DNA of 64,000 nucleotides from Wyeomyia smithii (Eukaryota; Arthropoda; Insecta; Diptera; Culicidae). The translations under genes were made by a program, and so were the position numbers. This document shows positions 12,291 to 23,497 of the stretch, piece by piece (the stretch's first letter is position 1; the number at the start of each line of letters is the position of its first letter). The notes below the pieces were generated by a model. It was not told the DNA's origin, ran no database searches, and saw only the letters and a list, made by a program, of their open reading frames with translations. The stretch is from assembly GCF_029784165.1 (NCBI RefSeq), contig NC_073696.1, positions 176,008,912 to 176,072,911 on the forward strand. The letters are read 5' to 3'.

Positions 12291-12430
12291 GTGATACGCT
12301 TATCATTCATATCCGTGCTTGTGTGTTAGTTTTACCTTTCCGTTTCAAGCTAACTGCTCTACTATACCGAGCCTCTGTCCATCCTAACAATATCGCCTAG
12401 TTGCAATTCCCTGGAGAGAACTTTCATACG
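12291..12430. repeat. Shared 3' UTR-like block of the small gene
   Basis: This non-coding block is conserved between the small gene and the inverted copy at 1735-1875. It begins with an inverted repeat across the stop region (GTATCACT ... AGTGATAC, 12271-12296). It ends where the minus-strand transposase frame resumes, near 12431. That edge marks the insertion or duplication boundary. Confidence 0.55.
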
Positions 12431-13737
12431 TTACTCATATATTAGGAATTTATTTTTGTTAGAAGGAGAGTCAACAGGGATACTATAGAATTCAGATTGA
12501 AGGAAGGGTACGTGATGGGGAGCCTGAAAATAAACCCATGCTAACGTCATTTGACAACTAAATGGCCTGATTCTATCAAGATTAGAACCCACGATCACCC
12601 GCTTATCAAAGCGGACCCTGTAACCTTGCGGCTTAAATTTACTCAAAAATTTACCTGAGCGTACAGCCACATATGTTAGGCCACTGTACCCTAGGGCGTC
12701 GTATCGTCCCATTTCGTTTGATTTGATCGCGATCCCGGCATAAACTGTGGGAATCAACTTATGATGGCTTGCGACCACCTAATCGTGGTCGGGAGAGGTT
12801 GCCCGATTCTTAAAATACATCAACATTGGTGACTGTTTGTTAGCAGCTGTTATACCGATTGCGATCCACGCTTTGTTGTCCTGACTTACAAAAACTACCT
12901 CATCAGGGCCTCTCTTCCAACATTAGAATTAAAGCAGTACAAAATTCGCTGTTTTGATGTTTTAAATTTGGATCGTTGGTAGCCCGAACAAGTTTAACAA
13001 GAATGGTTGAACCGTGACGTTTTCCTTCCTTCGTATTAAACCTGTGAGGTATCAATCTCAAACAAGGGACAGAACGGCAAATCTGATAACCTTTTAAAGC
13101 CAGAGCATCGTGGAGTTCCAAAAGCGTTTTAATACTCTGAATACCTTCATTCTGACGCTCTTCTTCACCAGTAGACCTATGCAATGATAAAGCCACAATC
13201 TTTTTTAACAAATCAGGCTGGGTTTCTTCAAGAAATGGTCGACCAACTGTTGAATGAACGTGTAGATAGTCCTCCGCTTTTGGTAAGTTTTTTATCAAAC
13301 TTAGAAGCGACTTTGTCTGCTCAGCCCGAATTTTTTTTGTCTCTCCAATCCCTGCACCTTTCTACGAAACTCGGTTTCTTTTTCTTTTCGTTCTGAAAGA
13401 AGTTTTCTTAGTAAAATTGTTTTGTCCTCAGAAATCAATCCATTAACACTTCGCGCTATTAGCCTAACTTAAATGGTCAGAACATAATAACTTAAAATTC
13501 CTTTGATGTACTTACAGTGTCGTCACAAATTCGCGATAAATCATTTTTCAACTTATTTTGTGCTGGTGCTGATTGCTCAGTAGGGCGCTTAGCTGGATTC
13601 ACGGGTACGGAACTGTCTTTGCCTCCAGTATCCTTGCCAATGTTTCCAACCGCTGTTTCGGCAGACGAGTCTTCTTTTGGTTCTATGCTCGTACGTGCCT
13701 TGACCCAGATCTGCAGGAGTTTTTCTTTCGGACCCAT
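12431..13737 (-). pseudogene. Unassigned transposase-like protein, N-terminal and middle part
   Basis: The minus strand opens with ATG at 13737 (MGPKEKLLQIWVKARTS). It runs to CDDT at about 13517, meets a donor GTAAGT, and after a roughly 60-base intron continues with GLISEDKTILLRKLLSERKE from about 13450. A homopolymer frameshift near 13332 leads to LHVHSTVGRPFLEETQPDLL and then LVRATNDPN (12903-13298). A second frameshift near 12905 leads to DEVVFVSQDNKAWIAIGITA, where the Asp is a plausible first catalytic acid, then a stop at about 12780 and VVASHHKLIPTVYAGI. The frame breaks off at 12431, and the C-terminal half is at 10490-10905. The family is multi-copy in arthropods by my recollection but I cannot name its superfamily. 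Confidence 0.65.
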
Positions 13738-15240
13738 TTTTTCGTCTCGAGCTCAGATATTTTGCCCAAGACCAGCGACTTTTATCATTAGAAAAAATAC
13801 TAGGCCAAATACTAAACATTTTTTTTTTGAATTTTTTCTTTACTTCCATTTCAGGTAAGTTGAGGATGCTAATCCGCTCGCTGTTGCAAGCTGCGTGAGA
13901 AAGTATAGACACTGCTTGATTGCATTACCGTCAACTATGTAAAATCCAATATTCATCAATTGAAACCCCTTTTTCGACACGCAGGCAGCACGCACGAATT
14001 CCATGGGTAGTTCAACCCAGATTTTCTGGATAACCGGTTTTGACTGTTCCATGTTGCATACAGCAAGGTTTGACATCCTGTAGGACCAGACAAAGAAGTC
14101 ATTTGATTACATTCGACGAGATTGGCAGCCATTTATTTTTTTCATTTTTTGTTATTCGTCGAATTGTCCATACACTAAATTTTTATTCGTCAAATTGTCC
14201 CTAAACCAACCTACAACCAAGTTTATAATATGCACTGGTGCACTGCCGGTAACTTTTGGTAATTTTGAGTTCGTATGGGATCTTAACCTACCTTTGAGTG
14301 TATTTTCAGATGTAACGATAAAAAATAGTGGTTTTTTCAATAAAAGTGAAAATCAATACCAAGTAAAATTGTCCCATTATGAAAAGTAACCGCAAGTCAG
14401 TCCCAGAGAAAAAATAATTGAAAGTCAGTCCTAATTAAAAAAAAAACATGCTTAATATGCTTAATTGGCCATTAAGGGGTTATATACCTTTTTAGTTTAT
14501 AAAAAAATCGAAAAAATTGCATTATCTTATAATTAAATTAAAATTAAATTAAATTGTGCACAGATCCAATAAATATATTCAGATCGGTGGCTATTTTCCG
14601 AACTAAACGTTACCTTTTTCGCCGGATACGCTTCCAACTTTACCAACGGGTGGTGTTCTTGAAGACCGTGGCTGATAGATCGGTCCTCCAAAAAGGATGT
14701 CTCTTTGTACCTTGCGTTGAATTTATAAATGAAATCTCGCTTAACCCCTAACGATTTCAGAAGTTTGACTATTGTTCATGAGCGGTCGCCGGCCAAAGGC
14801 CGGTCTTCTACGATTTCTCAAAATTGCTTCAGCGCACATCAAAAACAAAACTTATTTCTGAATGCATACATAGAGCAAGAACTCACACTAATACTTCCAT
14901 ATCACATACGAAAGGAACAGGAAAAACAAACACTCGAAAACTTGTATTCGAATATATTGAACACTTTGTGAAGCAAAATCGAATCAAATATTGGTTATTG
15001 TCTTCCATGAAACAAATTGTAATGGGACAAACTTTTAATACCGGCAGCAGTGTGCTACGAAATTATCAATCACTAAGTGCAAATCACCTCTTGATGACAA
15101 CGATGGTAAAACATTGACAATTGCAGCCTTGTGGTATAATGTCGCAATCGGTGATGTCAGACAAACAAACACACACGAGTGAAAGAACAGTTATAAAGTG
15201 TCCACTTGTAGTATGGCGGCAACAGCAGAGTGATTGACTC
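13738..15240. other. No recognised gene; 5' flank of the transposase-like gene
   Basis: A 78-codon minus-strand frame at 13840-14076 (MSNLAVCNMEQSKPVIQKIW) lies just upstream of the transposase-like ORF. It could be an earlier exon, but no domain is visible. A GGCCGGTC-type imperfect palindrome lies near 14786-14806. The remainder is AT-rich with nothing recognised. Confidence 0.3.
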
Positions 15241-18200
15241 TCGCCGGATCTACTATCAGACTGAAGTTGAATACCGGTTCTCTTTTATGATTTCCAGCAA
15301 TAACTGTCATTCCGGTACCGGGACGGCGCGTATTGATTCTGTGCGATGGATAAATCGCGGCGCGTCACAGGATATGACAGTATGATAATGCAATAAAAAC
15401 TGCTGGCGATTGAAGTTTTGTCGAAGGACAATCGCTTTGGATATTTCGCATTTTTGCTTGTATTATTATTGTTATTTTTTTTCATTTTTGTTGCCTCTTG
15501 CAAATAGAATCAACCATCAGCAATTCGAAATAAATGTACAGCACATGCAATATATTCCCCATCATAACTCATGATTTTGATAACTAATAATGAAGATTTT
15601 TATTTAAAGAAATTTTATTATTTTTCTAATTTCTGATACTTTCTATAATTAAATTTTAAATTCAATGTTAAATTTATACAAATCTAATAAAACTATGACT
15701 CGTGATTACGTACGGACAGCTTTCAGTGCAAAGCACTGTACAAAAGGTTACAAGCAGGACTATGTATTCACATCTGGAGTGTTATAATCAATATAATACT
15801 ACTCGAATACGTGACGCGCATTTTGAATAGCACTGGATTGCCGAGACCGTGTCCCGCGGGAGCACCAGCAGCAGTCATCAATCATTCCCAGCCATGCAAC
15901 ATTCGTTGCATGACGCAGTGAACCAAAATGGGTTTACATTGACTTACTTCTTTAGTAACGACACACGGCTAGTTCATTCAGTTTCAACATACGGTAACAA
16001 TTCACTGCTCCTAGACGGAATCAATCAAATGGGCTCACCAAAACTTGAGGTAGGAGACTATATAATATAATATGAATGTATCACATAAATACTAATTCGA
16101 AACGGAAATAAATTAACACACCAATCCCCTCACCGGAAATGTAAAACAAGAACAATAACAACAAGTGCACCTGTACTGGAATTATATTGGTGAATTAGAT
16201 GGCAACCGTACACTGGAATATATGGCAATTTTCCACTAGCACAATATTGAATTCATTGCATGTATTCACTCGTAAAGTAGATTACAAAGGATGCCCTAAA
16301 TCGGGGTTTAGATCCTACACGGACAAAATTATGGATTCCTAAATGAAGACGACCTACAATCGCGAAAATCAAGAACAACACTGATTGGAACAAATCTAAT
16401 AGTACAGTTCATGCGTCGAAAAATACTTTTGTTATCATGAAAATTTGATTCTTATTCTGTTGTTGGTGAAAGTTTTATTTGATTGGTTATCATTGAGCAT
16501 ATTTGTTTTCATGTGCACTGTCTGTGGCGAAAATTGTATGCCTAAATAAACCCAAAACACACCGAGCAAACCCACAGAAAATGCAAAACAGAACAAGTTG
16601 GAATATTGCAAATGATTTGCTTAAAATAGAGCATGAAATGTCCGTTGTTGCCGTGCGGGTCAGCTATGATGAGGCTTCCAGAGACAATATCACGTATGCT
16701 TGCATTCCGGCTCCCTAATCTGTGATACACTACTCATAATGAACCAGGGAAGCACACGGACCAACCTGGCGAAATACAAATAAGGGGTCCAAGCCATAAT
16801 AAATTCCCTTCAGTTCGACCCAGAAACGTGCTGTCTGCTTTTCTGTTCTTGGCGAATGTGCAACCAGTGGAATCCGGTGTGTCAGAACAAACGAATCAGC
16901 AAATTAGGAGGAGGGCCACACACGCGATCGTAGTTGATAAATTTCCTAGTGTAACTAATTAACGTCTTCCGGAGACAGAGGGCGGACAGGCCTTATGTTA
17001 TACACTGTGATGGACATTTTTCGACGTAACTGTCCAAAGTTTGGCCCTGTGCTGCATCGGTCATGTGATACACCTCCACTGCTTCGTGTTTGCGTGCCCA
17101 TTGAATTTGTTGCTCTGGTCTGGTTTTCCCCAACTATGTTTCGACGAATATATCCAAACACGCATCTTTCCAAAAATGCAGATGACAGCCGAACGAAACC
17201 GCCTGCACCATATTTCGAGGTTATGCCAGTCTTTACTCTATCTGCCGATTCTTAGCAAAGCATTAAGGTTAACGCAGGTTTCATCATCGCGCTTTCAAAA
17301 GAAGTTAGATGTATAACTTTACAAAACGCTTTTCCCGCTATCGCCATAACATGTAGTGCACTAAACGTTATGGTGCGCGGCTTTAGACGATGTTTTGTCT
17401 GGAGGTAGATAAAATATAACCGAACGAAACGCATTTTACGGCCATAAATTGTCAAACGGAGGGCCATTAATTTTATCACAATTGTTCCTGTAAGTGATGA
17501 TGCCACGGCAGTTGGCTATTGTGATAATCGAGGCGGTGCGTTTATTTTGAAAAGACTTCGGGATTGGGTCAACGATATTGGAAGATTTTATAAATGATAA
17601 ATGTGCATGCATTTATGAAAGATTTTAAAGTGAGAGCTGGTAAAACAAAACATAAAAAATACGAGAAGAAAACTGTCCTTGATTTGATCTTCCAAACTTA
17701 TGTGCGAACTATTTGCTAACTTCAGTGGAGGGCCAACTAAAATTCTTGTATGTAACAGTCTTCTTGTAACAGTGTAGAGATGCACCGAGAATATTCGGTA
17801 GGCGAATAAAAATCAATGTTGAAAATGACCGATTATTCAGTTATCGTTATCTGCACTATTCAAGTGACCAATTAGGTCGAATTGTAAACGAATAACATAG
17901 TGGTCTCTTTTTTACTTGGCAAACTATGATAATGTTGTAGTAGAATAAATTGACTGTGGTGGTTCGGTTGTAAACAAACAGCAGGGTTGCACTAAGCCTA
18001 CCCATTTCAAATAATTTTAGCTTATTTCATTAGAAATAGAAAAAAAGGTTAACTTTTCATATCGCGAATATTGCAAAGACCCATTTGGTTCTCTCTTAAC
18101 ATCGAGCAGTGCTATTCCTCTTATTTACATTATCTTGTTATATTGCCTCTTAAAGTAGAGTTGCACCGAAAAATTTTTTAATGACTAGAAAAGGATTAAA

Positions 18201-18300
18201 TAAAACAAATCTTTTGAAAAACTAAAACCGAATATAGCTAACGAATCTGTTCGGTGAAAACTGTAGCTGTGAACCGATTATTTTATTTGCCGATTATGTT
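15241..18300. other. No gene recognised
   Basis: Several short open frames (for example 15849-16070 and 16995-17255) lack known motifs, splice signals I trust, or repeat relatives in the window. Base composition is mixed, with more GC between 16800 and 17300. Confidence 0.35.
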
Positions 18301-19592
18301 TAGTTAACCCTGCGCTATTCGATTCGAAACTTTGCTCTAGACGCCCTTACCTGGGCAAAACAAAGTTCTACCAGCTGGGTCATCCCGAGTATACAAAACT
18401 ACAGCGCAACGTATCGTTCGTAGACCACACTTGAAACCACTATAAACAGAGGTCAATTTTATCTACGCATTCTGGATGCTGCTGCAGGCGATGCAGTGTC
18501 TGTTCAGTTTCCAATAAAGTCGTACGCCGGCTCTCGTCTTTCGCGTTATCGGGTGTACGCAGCGAAGGGCCTCAGACAGGATTTGCAATCATCTCGTGCT
18601 TTCAGCCGACATTATAATGCGCGCCGTCAGCCATCAAATATTAACCACTCACAATAGAGAGAAGAGGTACAGATAAGAAAGTAGATTACGGCACTAGCAG
18701 GCAGCAGACAGCAAACTAGCAGAGCATCGTTTCATCGCAAAATAGTATAATGTGTATCGAGCATGTTCACCAAGATCAATCCCGACCTTCTCGTATTCTA
18801 CAAAACGGGAATCAGAGAGGTCGAAAAGCGACAAGAAACCGAGCTCGTTAAACATAAATCGATTTAAGCATCGAATTACGACCAAAGTGGTGTGAAATTA
18901 TATTGAGCCTTCCTGCCACGTTTTTTACCCTTGGCTGACAGTTTCCATGTTTCTTAATCATTCCTGTCAAGTGGGAGCCGGAAGACGCAGAGCGGGTGAG
19001 AAAATGCACGCCTCTTTTTTGCCCATTTCTATGGAACAGGCGAGGGGTATCTTAGCAGGTGGCTGGCTGGATCTTGCAAAGAGGTAAAAGTTGTGGAACT
19101 CGTTGGGAGTTTTGGTTTACCATGCACGAGTCACTCTACAACAGAGGATCTGCACACGCGGTAGCAAGACGCGCTACAGACCTGAACCAAAGTTGTCTAC
19201 ATGCCGGTTGCTGGTGAGGTGAATATAAACAACATTCTCAGTGTATAAAACGACGAAAACGACTGTTTGTCAAAGAGGCGAAATCAGCGCTCACCTTGTC
19301 CCAACTACGCGCTGTTGTATCTCGCTACTAGCCCCAATACACATTGCAACCGTCTTCCACCGGCGAAAGCTGCCCTGTGAAGAAACAACGTTGTGCTTTA
19401 CGTCTTTAGCGGTACGAAATCGCAAAATCTTCTCTATTGCATGCTGTTGCAACGGGGTTTTAATATAACAAGGGGTATGTCAATAATAATACAGCTGTTT
19501 AGTAATACCACCAGTAATTTGTTGGCATTCTTGATCGAAATCATTTTCCATTTCTCAATTATCATAAATGGTGCAGTTTAAATAAGTTAACT
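18301..19592. other. No gene recognised
   Basis: Moderately GC-rich patches (18340-18620, 19060-19420) interrupt AT-rich sequence. No protein family or RNA gene is evident on either strand. Confidence 0.35.
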
Positions 19593-20012
19593 ACACTAAA
19601 GTCTTTCTCTATGCGTTTTTTATGCGGATTTTGGAGTTTACGCGGTGTTCAATGCTGATTTCAGAATTCACGCGGATTTTCCAGAAAAGTCGTTTTTCTA
19701 TGCGATATGGTTTTAATGATTTTTCATCTTCAAATCGGTTATCTCCGATGAGTTTACTCAATCCAATTACTAATTATTTCAAGATCTGGGCTAATCTTTT
19801 TATATTTTTCTGCGATATTAAGCTCGATTCTCAGGTGGAAATAACACTGCTATGTATTCTTTTTCGAAATTATTTAGCAAATGATTAAAAACATTCAACG
19901 AATGAATTTTTTCAGCGTATTTCAGAATGCATGTAGTTTATTTACGTGGATTTCGGAATTATCGCGATTTTCTATGCGCTGAATGTCCCCCGCGTAAAAA
20001 CGACTTTAATGT
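19593..20012. mobile_element. Candidate MITE with degenerate ends and ACGCGGATTT sub-repeats
   Basis: The left edge CACTAAAGTCTTTCTCTATG and the reverse complement of the right edge (CATTAAAGTCGTTTTTACGC) are similar over the first ten or so bases. Inside, phrases related to TTCACGCGGATTTT recur at 19640, 19672 and 19940. There is no ORF. Target duplication was not clear. Confidence 0.4.
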
Positions 20013-20043
20013 ATTAGTGAGTACATATGCGTGTCATATTTTT

Positions 20044-20400
20044 GAAGTAGAATACTTCTCTCAGGAAGTTCGGCTACATAGGGATGTGAAATGAAAATCT
20101 AAAACCGAAAAAAGTGAAAAATATGTCCAATTTCAAATGCTAATAAATCGGTTAGTATTCAATGGATTTCCTTCGTTCTTGCAGCAATAGATTGGAAAAT
20201 CTTCTAAGATTCTTCCCAAAATAAGATAATTGTAATTTTATTATTCACACTATTGTACTATTGAAAACAGTCAAGCCTTGTCAAAACGAAAAATTCGACC
20301 CCTGATTGGTCGTTATATGCTTGCTTCCCAAGCACGGTCGACAGAATCATATACCTTGCAATTGAAAACATGCTATTTGGCCTATATAAAAGCCTGTTTC
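20044..20400 (+). promoter_or_regulatory. Promoter-like block A with inverted CCAAT and TATA box
   Basis: An ATTGG (inverted CCAAT) sits at 20305-20309 and TATATAAAAG at 20383-20392, 74 bases apart. The same order and nearly the same spacing (76 bases) occur in block C at 22966-23300. The 60 bases after 20049 are almost identical between the two. Downstream of the TATA box the sequence TAATAGTTCTGAACAGCGAC is shared with block B at 21829. Confidence 0.55.
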
Positions 20401-20880
20401 AGCCGGAGCCGCTCATAATAGTTCTGAACAGCGACGACAGCAGTCCTCCCTTAGCAGCAGCGGGAGCGAGCAGTGGGTACCATCGATAGTGGAAAGCGGC
20501 CACAACTGTGGCATGGCTGTGGATAGGCGTAGCAGTTCCAGCGGATCTCACCATCGATAGCAGCAGGGCCAGCAGATGCAGGTACAGTGGATACCAATGG
20601 CGGCCACAACTGTGGCATGGCTACGGATAGTGTTGCAGTTGCTCAGCAGTTAGGCCAGTGTATAGCGGCCACAACTGTGGCATGGCTATGCATAGCGTAG
20701 CATCAGACAGCGACAACAGCAGTCGTCCTTCCTCAGCAGCAGCACTAGCCCTGTGGTTGGTCACCACGTCTCAGGAGCAGCGCGGTTTTTCTCAGCGTGT
20801 GTCGCCAGACAGCCATTATTCCCCCCGTGTTGGGGCAGCATGATGATTGCCATCAGGAAATCCAGTTTCGGAAATCAAAA
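20400..20880 (+). ncRNA. Putative non-coding transcript body with palindromic 27-base motifs
   Basis: From the presumed start region to the 3' hairpin at 20881, no reading frame over about 60 codons is present. The motif CGGCCACAACTGTGGCATGG occurs three times (about 20497, 20598, 20665), each followed by CT and a GGATAG/GCATAG-type end. The core GCCACA-AC-TGTGGC is a perfect inverted repeat. CAG/AGC-rich phrases fill the rest. That it is transcribed is inferred from the flanking TATA box and 3' block. Confidence 0.4.
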
Positions 20881-20935
20881 TGCCTTTTTGAAGGCAAATA
20901 AACAAGTCATTGAAAGTTAATAATTTTTATCAACG
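20881..20935 (+). terminator. 3' hairpin block 1: stem-loop, AAATAAA, purine-rich tail
   Basis: TGCCTTTTTGAAGGCA forms a 6-bp stem with a 4-base loop. It is followed directly by AAATAAA and, about 14 bases on, by TTGAAAGTTAATA. Four related blocks follow in the next 2.5 kb, at 21102, 22516, 22905 and 23355. The geometry (6-bp stem, 4-base U-rich loop, purine-rich box downstream) resembles histone pre-mRNA 3' ends, but the stem sequence is not the conserved histone one. Confidence 0.45.
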
Positions 20936-21101
20936 CAAGCAAGCATTCTGTGTTGCATCCTAGCAATTTAAATTTGTCGCACCCGTCTAATTTACTGAAT
21001 GTGAAATAGCTTCCACAGTGCATGTTGTCCGTGTATCTTAATTCCCCCAATGTTAGGGCAGCTCAAAGGTTGTAATTAGCAACCGATTTTGAACAGCAAA
21101 A

Positions 21102-21155
21102 TGCTTTTTTGAAGGCAAATAAAAAATAATTGAAGGTTAATAATTTTCTGGCATC
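21102..21155 (+). terminator. 3' hairpin block 2
   Basis: TGCTTTTTTGAAGGCA pairs with one G-T wobble relative to block 1. AAATAAAAAA and TTGAAGGTTAATAATTTT follow. Confidence 0.4.
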
Positions 21156-21799
21156 AACACAAGCAGACATTCTGTGCGGGATGCAGTCAAATTCTGTGGT
21201 AGTTGTCTAATTTTTACTTTATTTAGTAAACTCCCCACTGTAGGGGCAGCGCAAACGCTGCGATCAGCATAACCGACATTGAATAATTAACTGCCCTGTT
21301 AGTACGCATTCACAAAAGCAGTTAGTTCGACTATGCAGAGCTAATATGAAGTCGATTCAATCAATCAGCATAAACAGAATTTCGTCGTCCCCCAGCTGCC
21401 AAGTTGCAACATGATGCAACACGCAACAGCGAGCAAACGAAATCGCTTGATGTTACAAACCGCAATAAGATACGGGTTAAAACCGTTGCGTGTGTGAGAG
21501 CACCATCGGTGTTTATTCGCTGGATACACTATCTACTGTCTACTGAGCGCAATAATCTGCTTACATGCGACACGGGGACGGGAACATTTTCTTCAACCAA
21601 GCTGCACAACACGACACAAAACATGTTATTTTGTTGTTTCAATGAGAGTGCTATCGGTCCGGCTCGACAAGAAATCATTTTTGTGCATCCGTGCTACGAA
21701 ACTGAGGAAAAACTTTAGAAACTGAAAAAAGAGGTGGAGCTTATCAAATGATCGCTCTGAGCCATGAGCTATATCATTCCACCACGTACGTAAAATAAT

Positions 21800-22130
21800 T
21801 CATTCCTATTTTCATCCCTATATAAGAGCCTGTTTTAGTCGAAGCCGCTCATAATAGTTCTGAACAGCGACAACAACAGTCTTCCCTTAGCAGCAGCGGG
21901 AGCAGAGCAATGGGTACCATCGATAGCGGATAGCGGCCACAACTGTGGCATGGCTGTGGATAAGCGTAGCAGTTTCTGCCGATCTCAGCATCGCATCGAT
22001 AGCAGCTGGGCAAGCAAAAGCAGGTACAGCGGAAACCAATGGCAGCGTTTAGCGGCCACAACTGTGGCGTGGCTACGGATAGCGTTGCAGTTGCTCAGCA
22101 GTTGCCATGGCTATGCATAGCGTAGCTGTT
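21800..22130 (+). promoter_or_regulatory. Promoter-like block B and transcript body, second copy
   Basis: TATATAAGAG at 21819-21828 is followed by a region closely matching 20393-20560: the shared TAATAGTTCTGAACAGCGAC, AGCAGCAGCGGGAGC, GGGTACCATCGATAG, and two copies of the GCGGCCACAACTGTGGC motif at 21933 and 22050. The upstream CCAAT region of block A is not conserved here. Confidence 0.5.
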
Positions 22131-22261
22131 ACAGCGGGTATATCAGCATCGATAGTAGCAGGGTCAGCTGATGCAACGACACTCCCTGCACTAAAATGCT
22201 GTTTCAGTGTGGTAGCGGGAAGCATCAGCAGCAGGCTTGCATGAAGTGAATACATCAGCCA

Positions 22262-22435
22262 GCAACTTTCTCTAAGGCCTCTGCCATAGTAGACGCGAAA
22301 AGCGGCGCGAACCGATTCGCTCGGCCGTAGGTTAATGTACAGCTCCACTGATGGCTGTACATTAACCTACAGCCGAGCGAATCGGTTCGCGTCGCTTTTC
22401 GCGTCTATTATGGCAGAGGCCTAATGGGAAAGTTG
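22262..22435. repeat. Long hairpin 1: about 80-bp near-perfect inverted repeat, 10-base loop
   Basis: Arm 22262-22343 pairs with 22354-22435 around the loop TCCACTGATG. Only a handful of positions differ over 80 bases; two of the point differences leave G-T wobble pairs if read on the plus strand. The apex reads AATGTACAGC/GCTGTACATT, and the mid-stem contains GCGCGAACCGATTCGC. The fold would make a pre-miRNA-like or longer double-stranded RNA. Confidence 0.9.
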
Positions 22436-22515
22436 TATCATTTTGTTCAGAAGAATATTATTGTCGGTAATATTACAGAGATGCGATTGCGTAAATCCGA
22501 TTTTGAATTAAAAAA

Positions 22516-22570
22516 TTGTTCTTTTGAGAACAAATAAAACACTTATTTGAAGAGTTAATAGCTTTTGGTA
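22516..22570 (+). terminator. 3' hairpin block 3
   Basis: TTGTTCTTTTGAGAACAA forms a 7-bp stem with a TTTG loop. The stem bases differ from blocks 1 and 2 on both sides but still pair. CAAATAAAAC and TTGAAGAGTTAATAG follow. Confidence 0.45.
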
Positions 22571-22904
22571 CCAATAGCAGTATAGTGACAGCCTCAACGG
22601 TAGATGCAGATGCAGCCGGTTCTTCCCTGAGGCCGATGTAAAGGTAAATGGGAGCAGCACGGCGAAACAGTTCGGGTTATGCTTAGACGCGCGTCATTTT
22701 TCGTTGTTGATATTCTCCACATGAAACGACGCGCTTTCGTATGATAGCGGTGGTATTAGCGGTAGATGCATTTGCCGACAAGCCGTGTCTAGTTTTCAAT
22801 GTGAAAACACCTTTCTCATTGTGTTGACCGTGCGCCTTAGTCCTCACTATCAAGGTAACACAGAGATGTAAGATAAACACTACATCCTATGATAAATTGA
22901 ACAA

Positions 22905-22955
22905 TTGTCCTTATAAGGACAACAAATGAATTAATGAAGATTTAATTTTGAATTA
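22905..22955 (+). terminator. 3' hairpin block 4
   Basis: TTGTCCTTATAAGGACAA is a perfect 18-base palindrome, followed by CAAATGAATTAATGAAG and TTTAAT. It sits directly upstream of promoter-like block C. Confidence 0.4.
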
Positions 22956-22961
22956 GAATAC

Positions 22962-23300
22962 TTCTCTCAGGAAGTTCGGCTACATAGGGATGTGAAATGA
23001 AAATCTAAAACTGAAAAAAGTGAGAAAAATTTCAAATGCTAATAAATCGGTTAGTTTCCGATGGATTTCCTTCGTTTTTGCAGCAATCGATTAGAAAATC
23101 TTCTAAGATTCCTACCAAATGCATGAAATTGCAATTCTATCATTCGAACTATTGTACTATTGAAAACTCTTAAGCCTTGTCAAAACACAAAATTCGACCT
23201 CTGATTGGTCGTTATACCGCGCTTTCCCAAGCACGGTCGGCAGAGTTATGGACCTAGTAAATTGGGAATGCATCATTTGGCCATATAAGAGCTTCATCAG
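22962..23300 (+). promoter_or_regulatory. Promoter-like block C
   Basis: It is a near copy of 20044-20380: identical AGAATACTTCTCTCAGGAAG start, the AATAAATCGGTTAG phrase, inverted CCAAT at 23204-23208 and ATATAAGAG at 23283-23291. Downstream of the TATA box the sequence differs from blocks A and B. Only about 60 bases separate it from the fifth 3' block (about 23345-23395), so any transcript would be very short. Confidence 0.5.
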
Positions 23301-23497
23301 ATAATGAACAAACATTTCATCGGATATTAAATTGAACAACTGAAATTTGAAGAACACAAATGATTATTTGAAGAGTTAATATTTTCTCGTTTTGCGCTAT
23401 AATTCAAAGTTAATTATCTTCCTCTACATGCATACTCTGATTATTATTACGTGTTTGCGTCGCTTAGTGTTTGGCTACGGTCATGCAGAACGCAAAT

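Larger units (their letters stand above)
20819..21300 (+). repeat. Tandem copies of the 3' module
   Basis: Three successive units begin with a CCCC...GGGGCAGC stem (20820, 21044, 21226). The first two continue with the hairpin/AAATAAA block, a TTAATAATTTT tail and an AAGCA.ACATTCTGTG phrase. Unit lengths are about 222 and 187 bases. The third unit loses the hairpin. Confidence 0.6.

Noticed and set aside
19241..19468. Short Cys-rich open frame
   Set aside because: No start context, family motif or splice sites; likely chance.
20044..23400. LTR retrotransposon (direct repeats at 20044 and 22966 as LTRs)
   Set aside because: The repeated blocks differ in their 3' halves, no TG...CA ends, primer-binding site, polypurine tract or gag/pol frame was seen, and the outer ends are inverted, not direct.
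20044..23400. Histone gene cluster
   Set aside because: CCAAT/TATA blocks and 3' stem-loops recall histone genes, but no histone reading frame exists on either strand and the stem sequence is not the conserved one.
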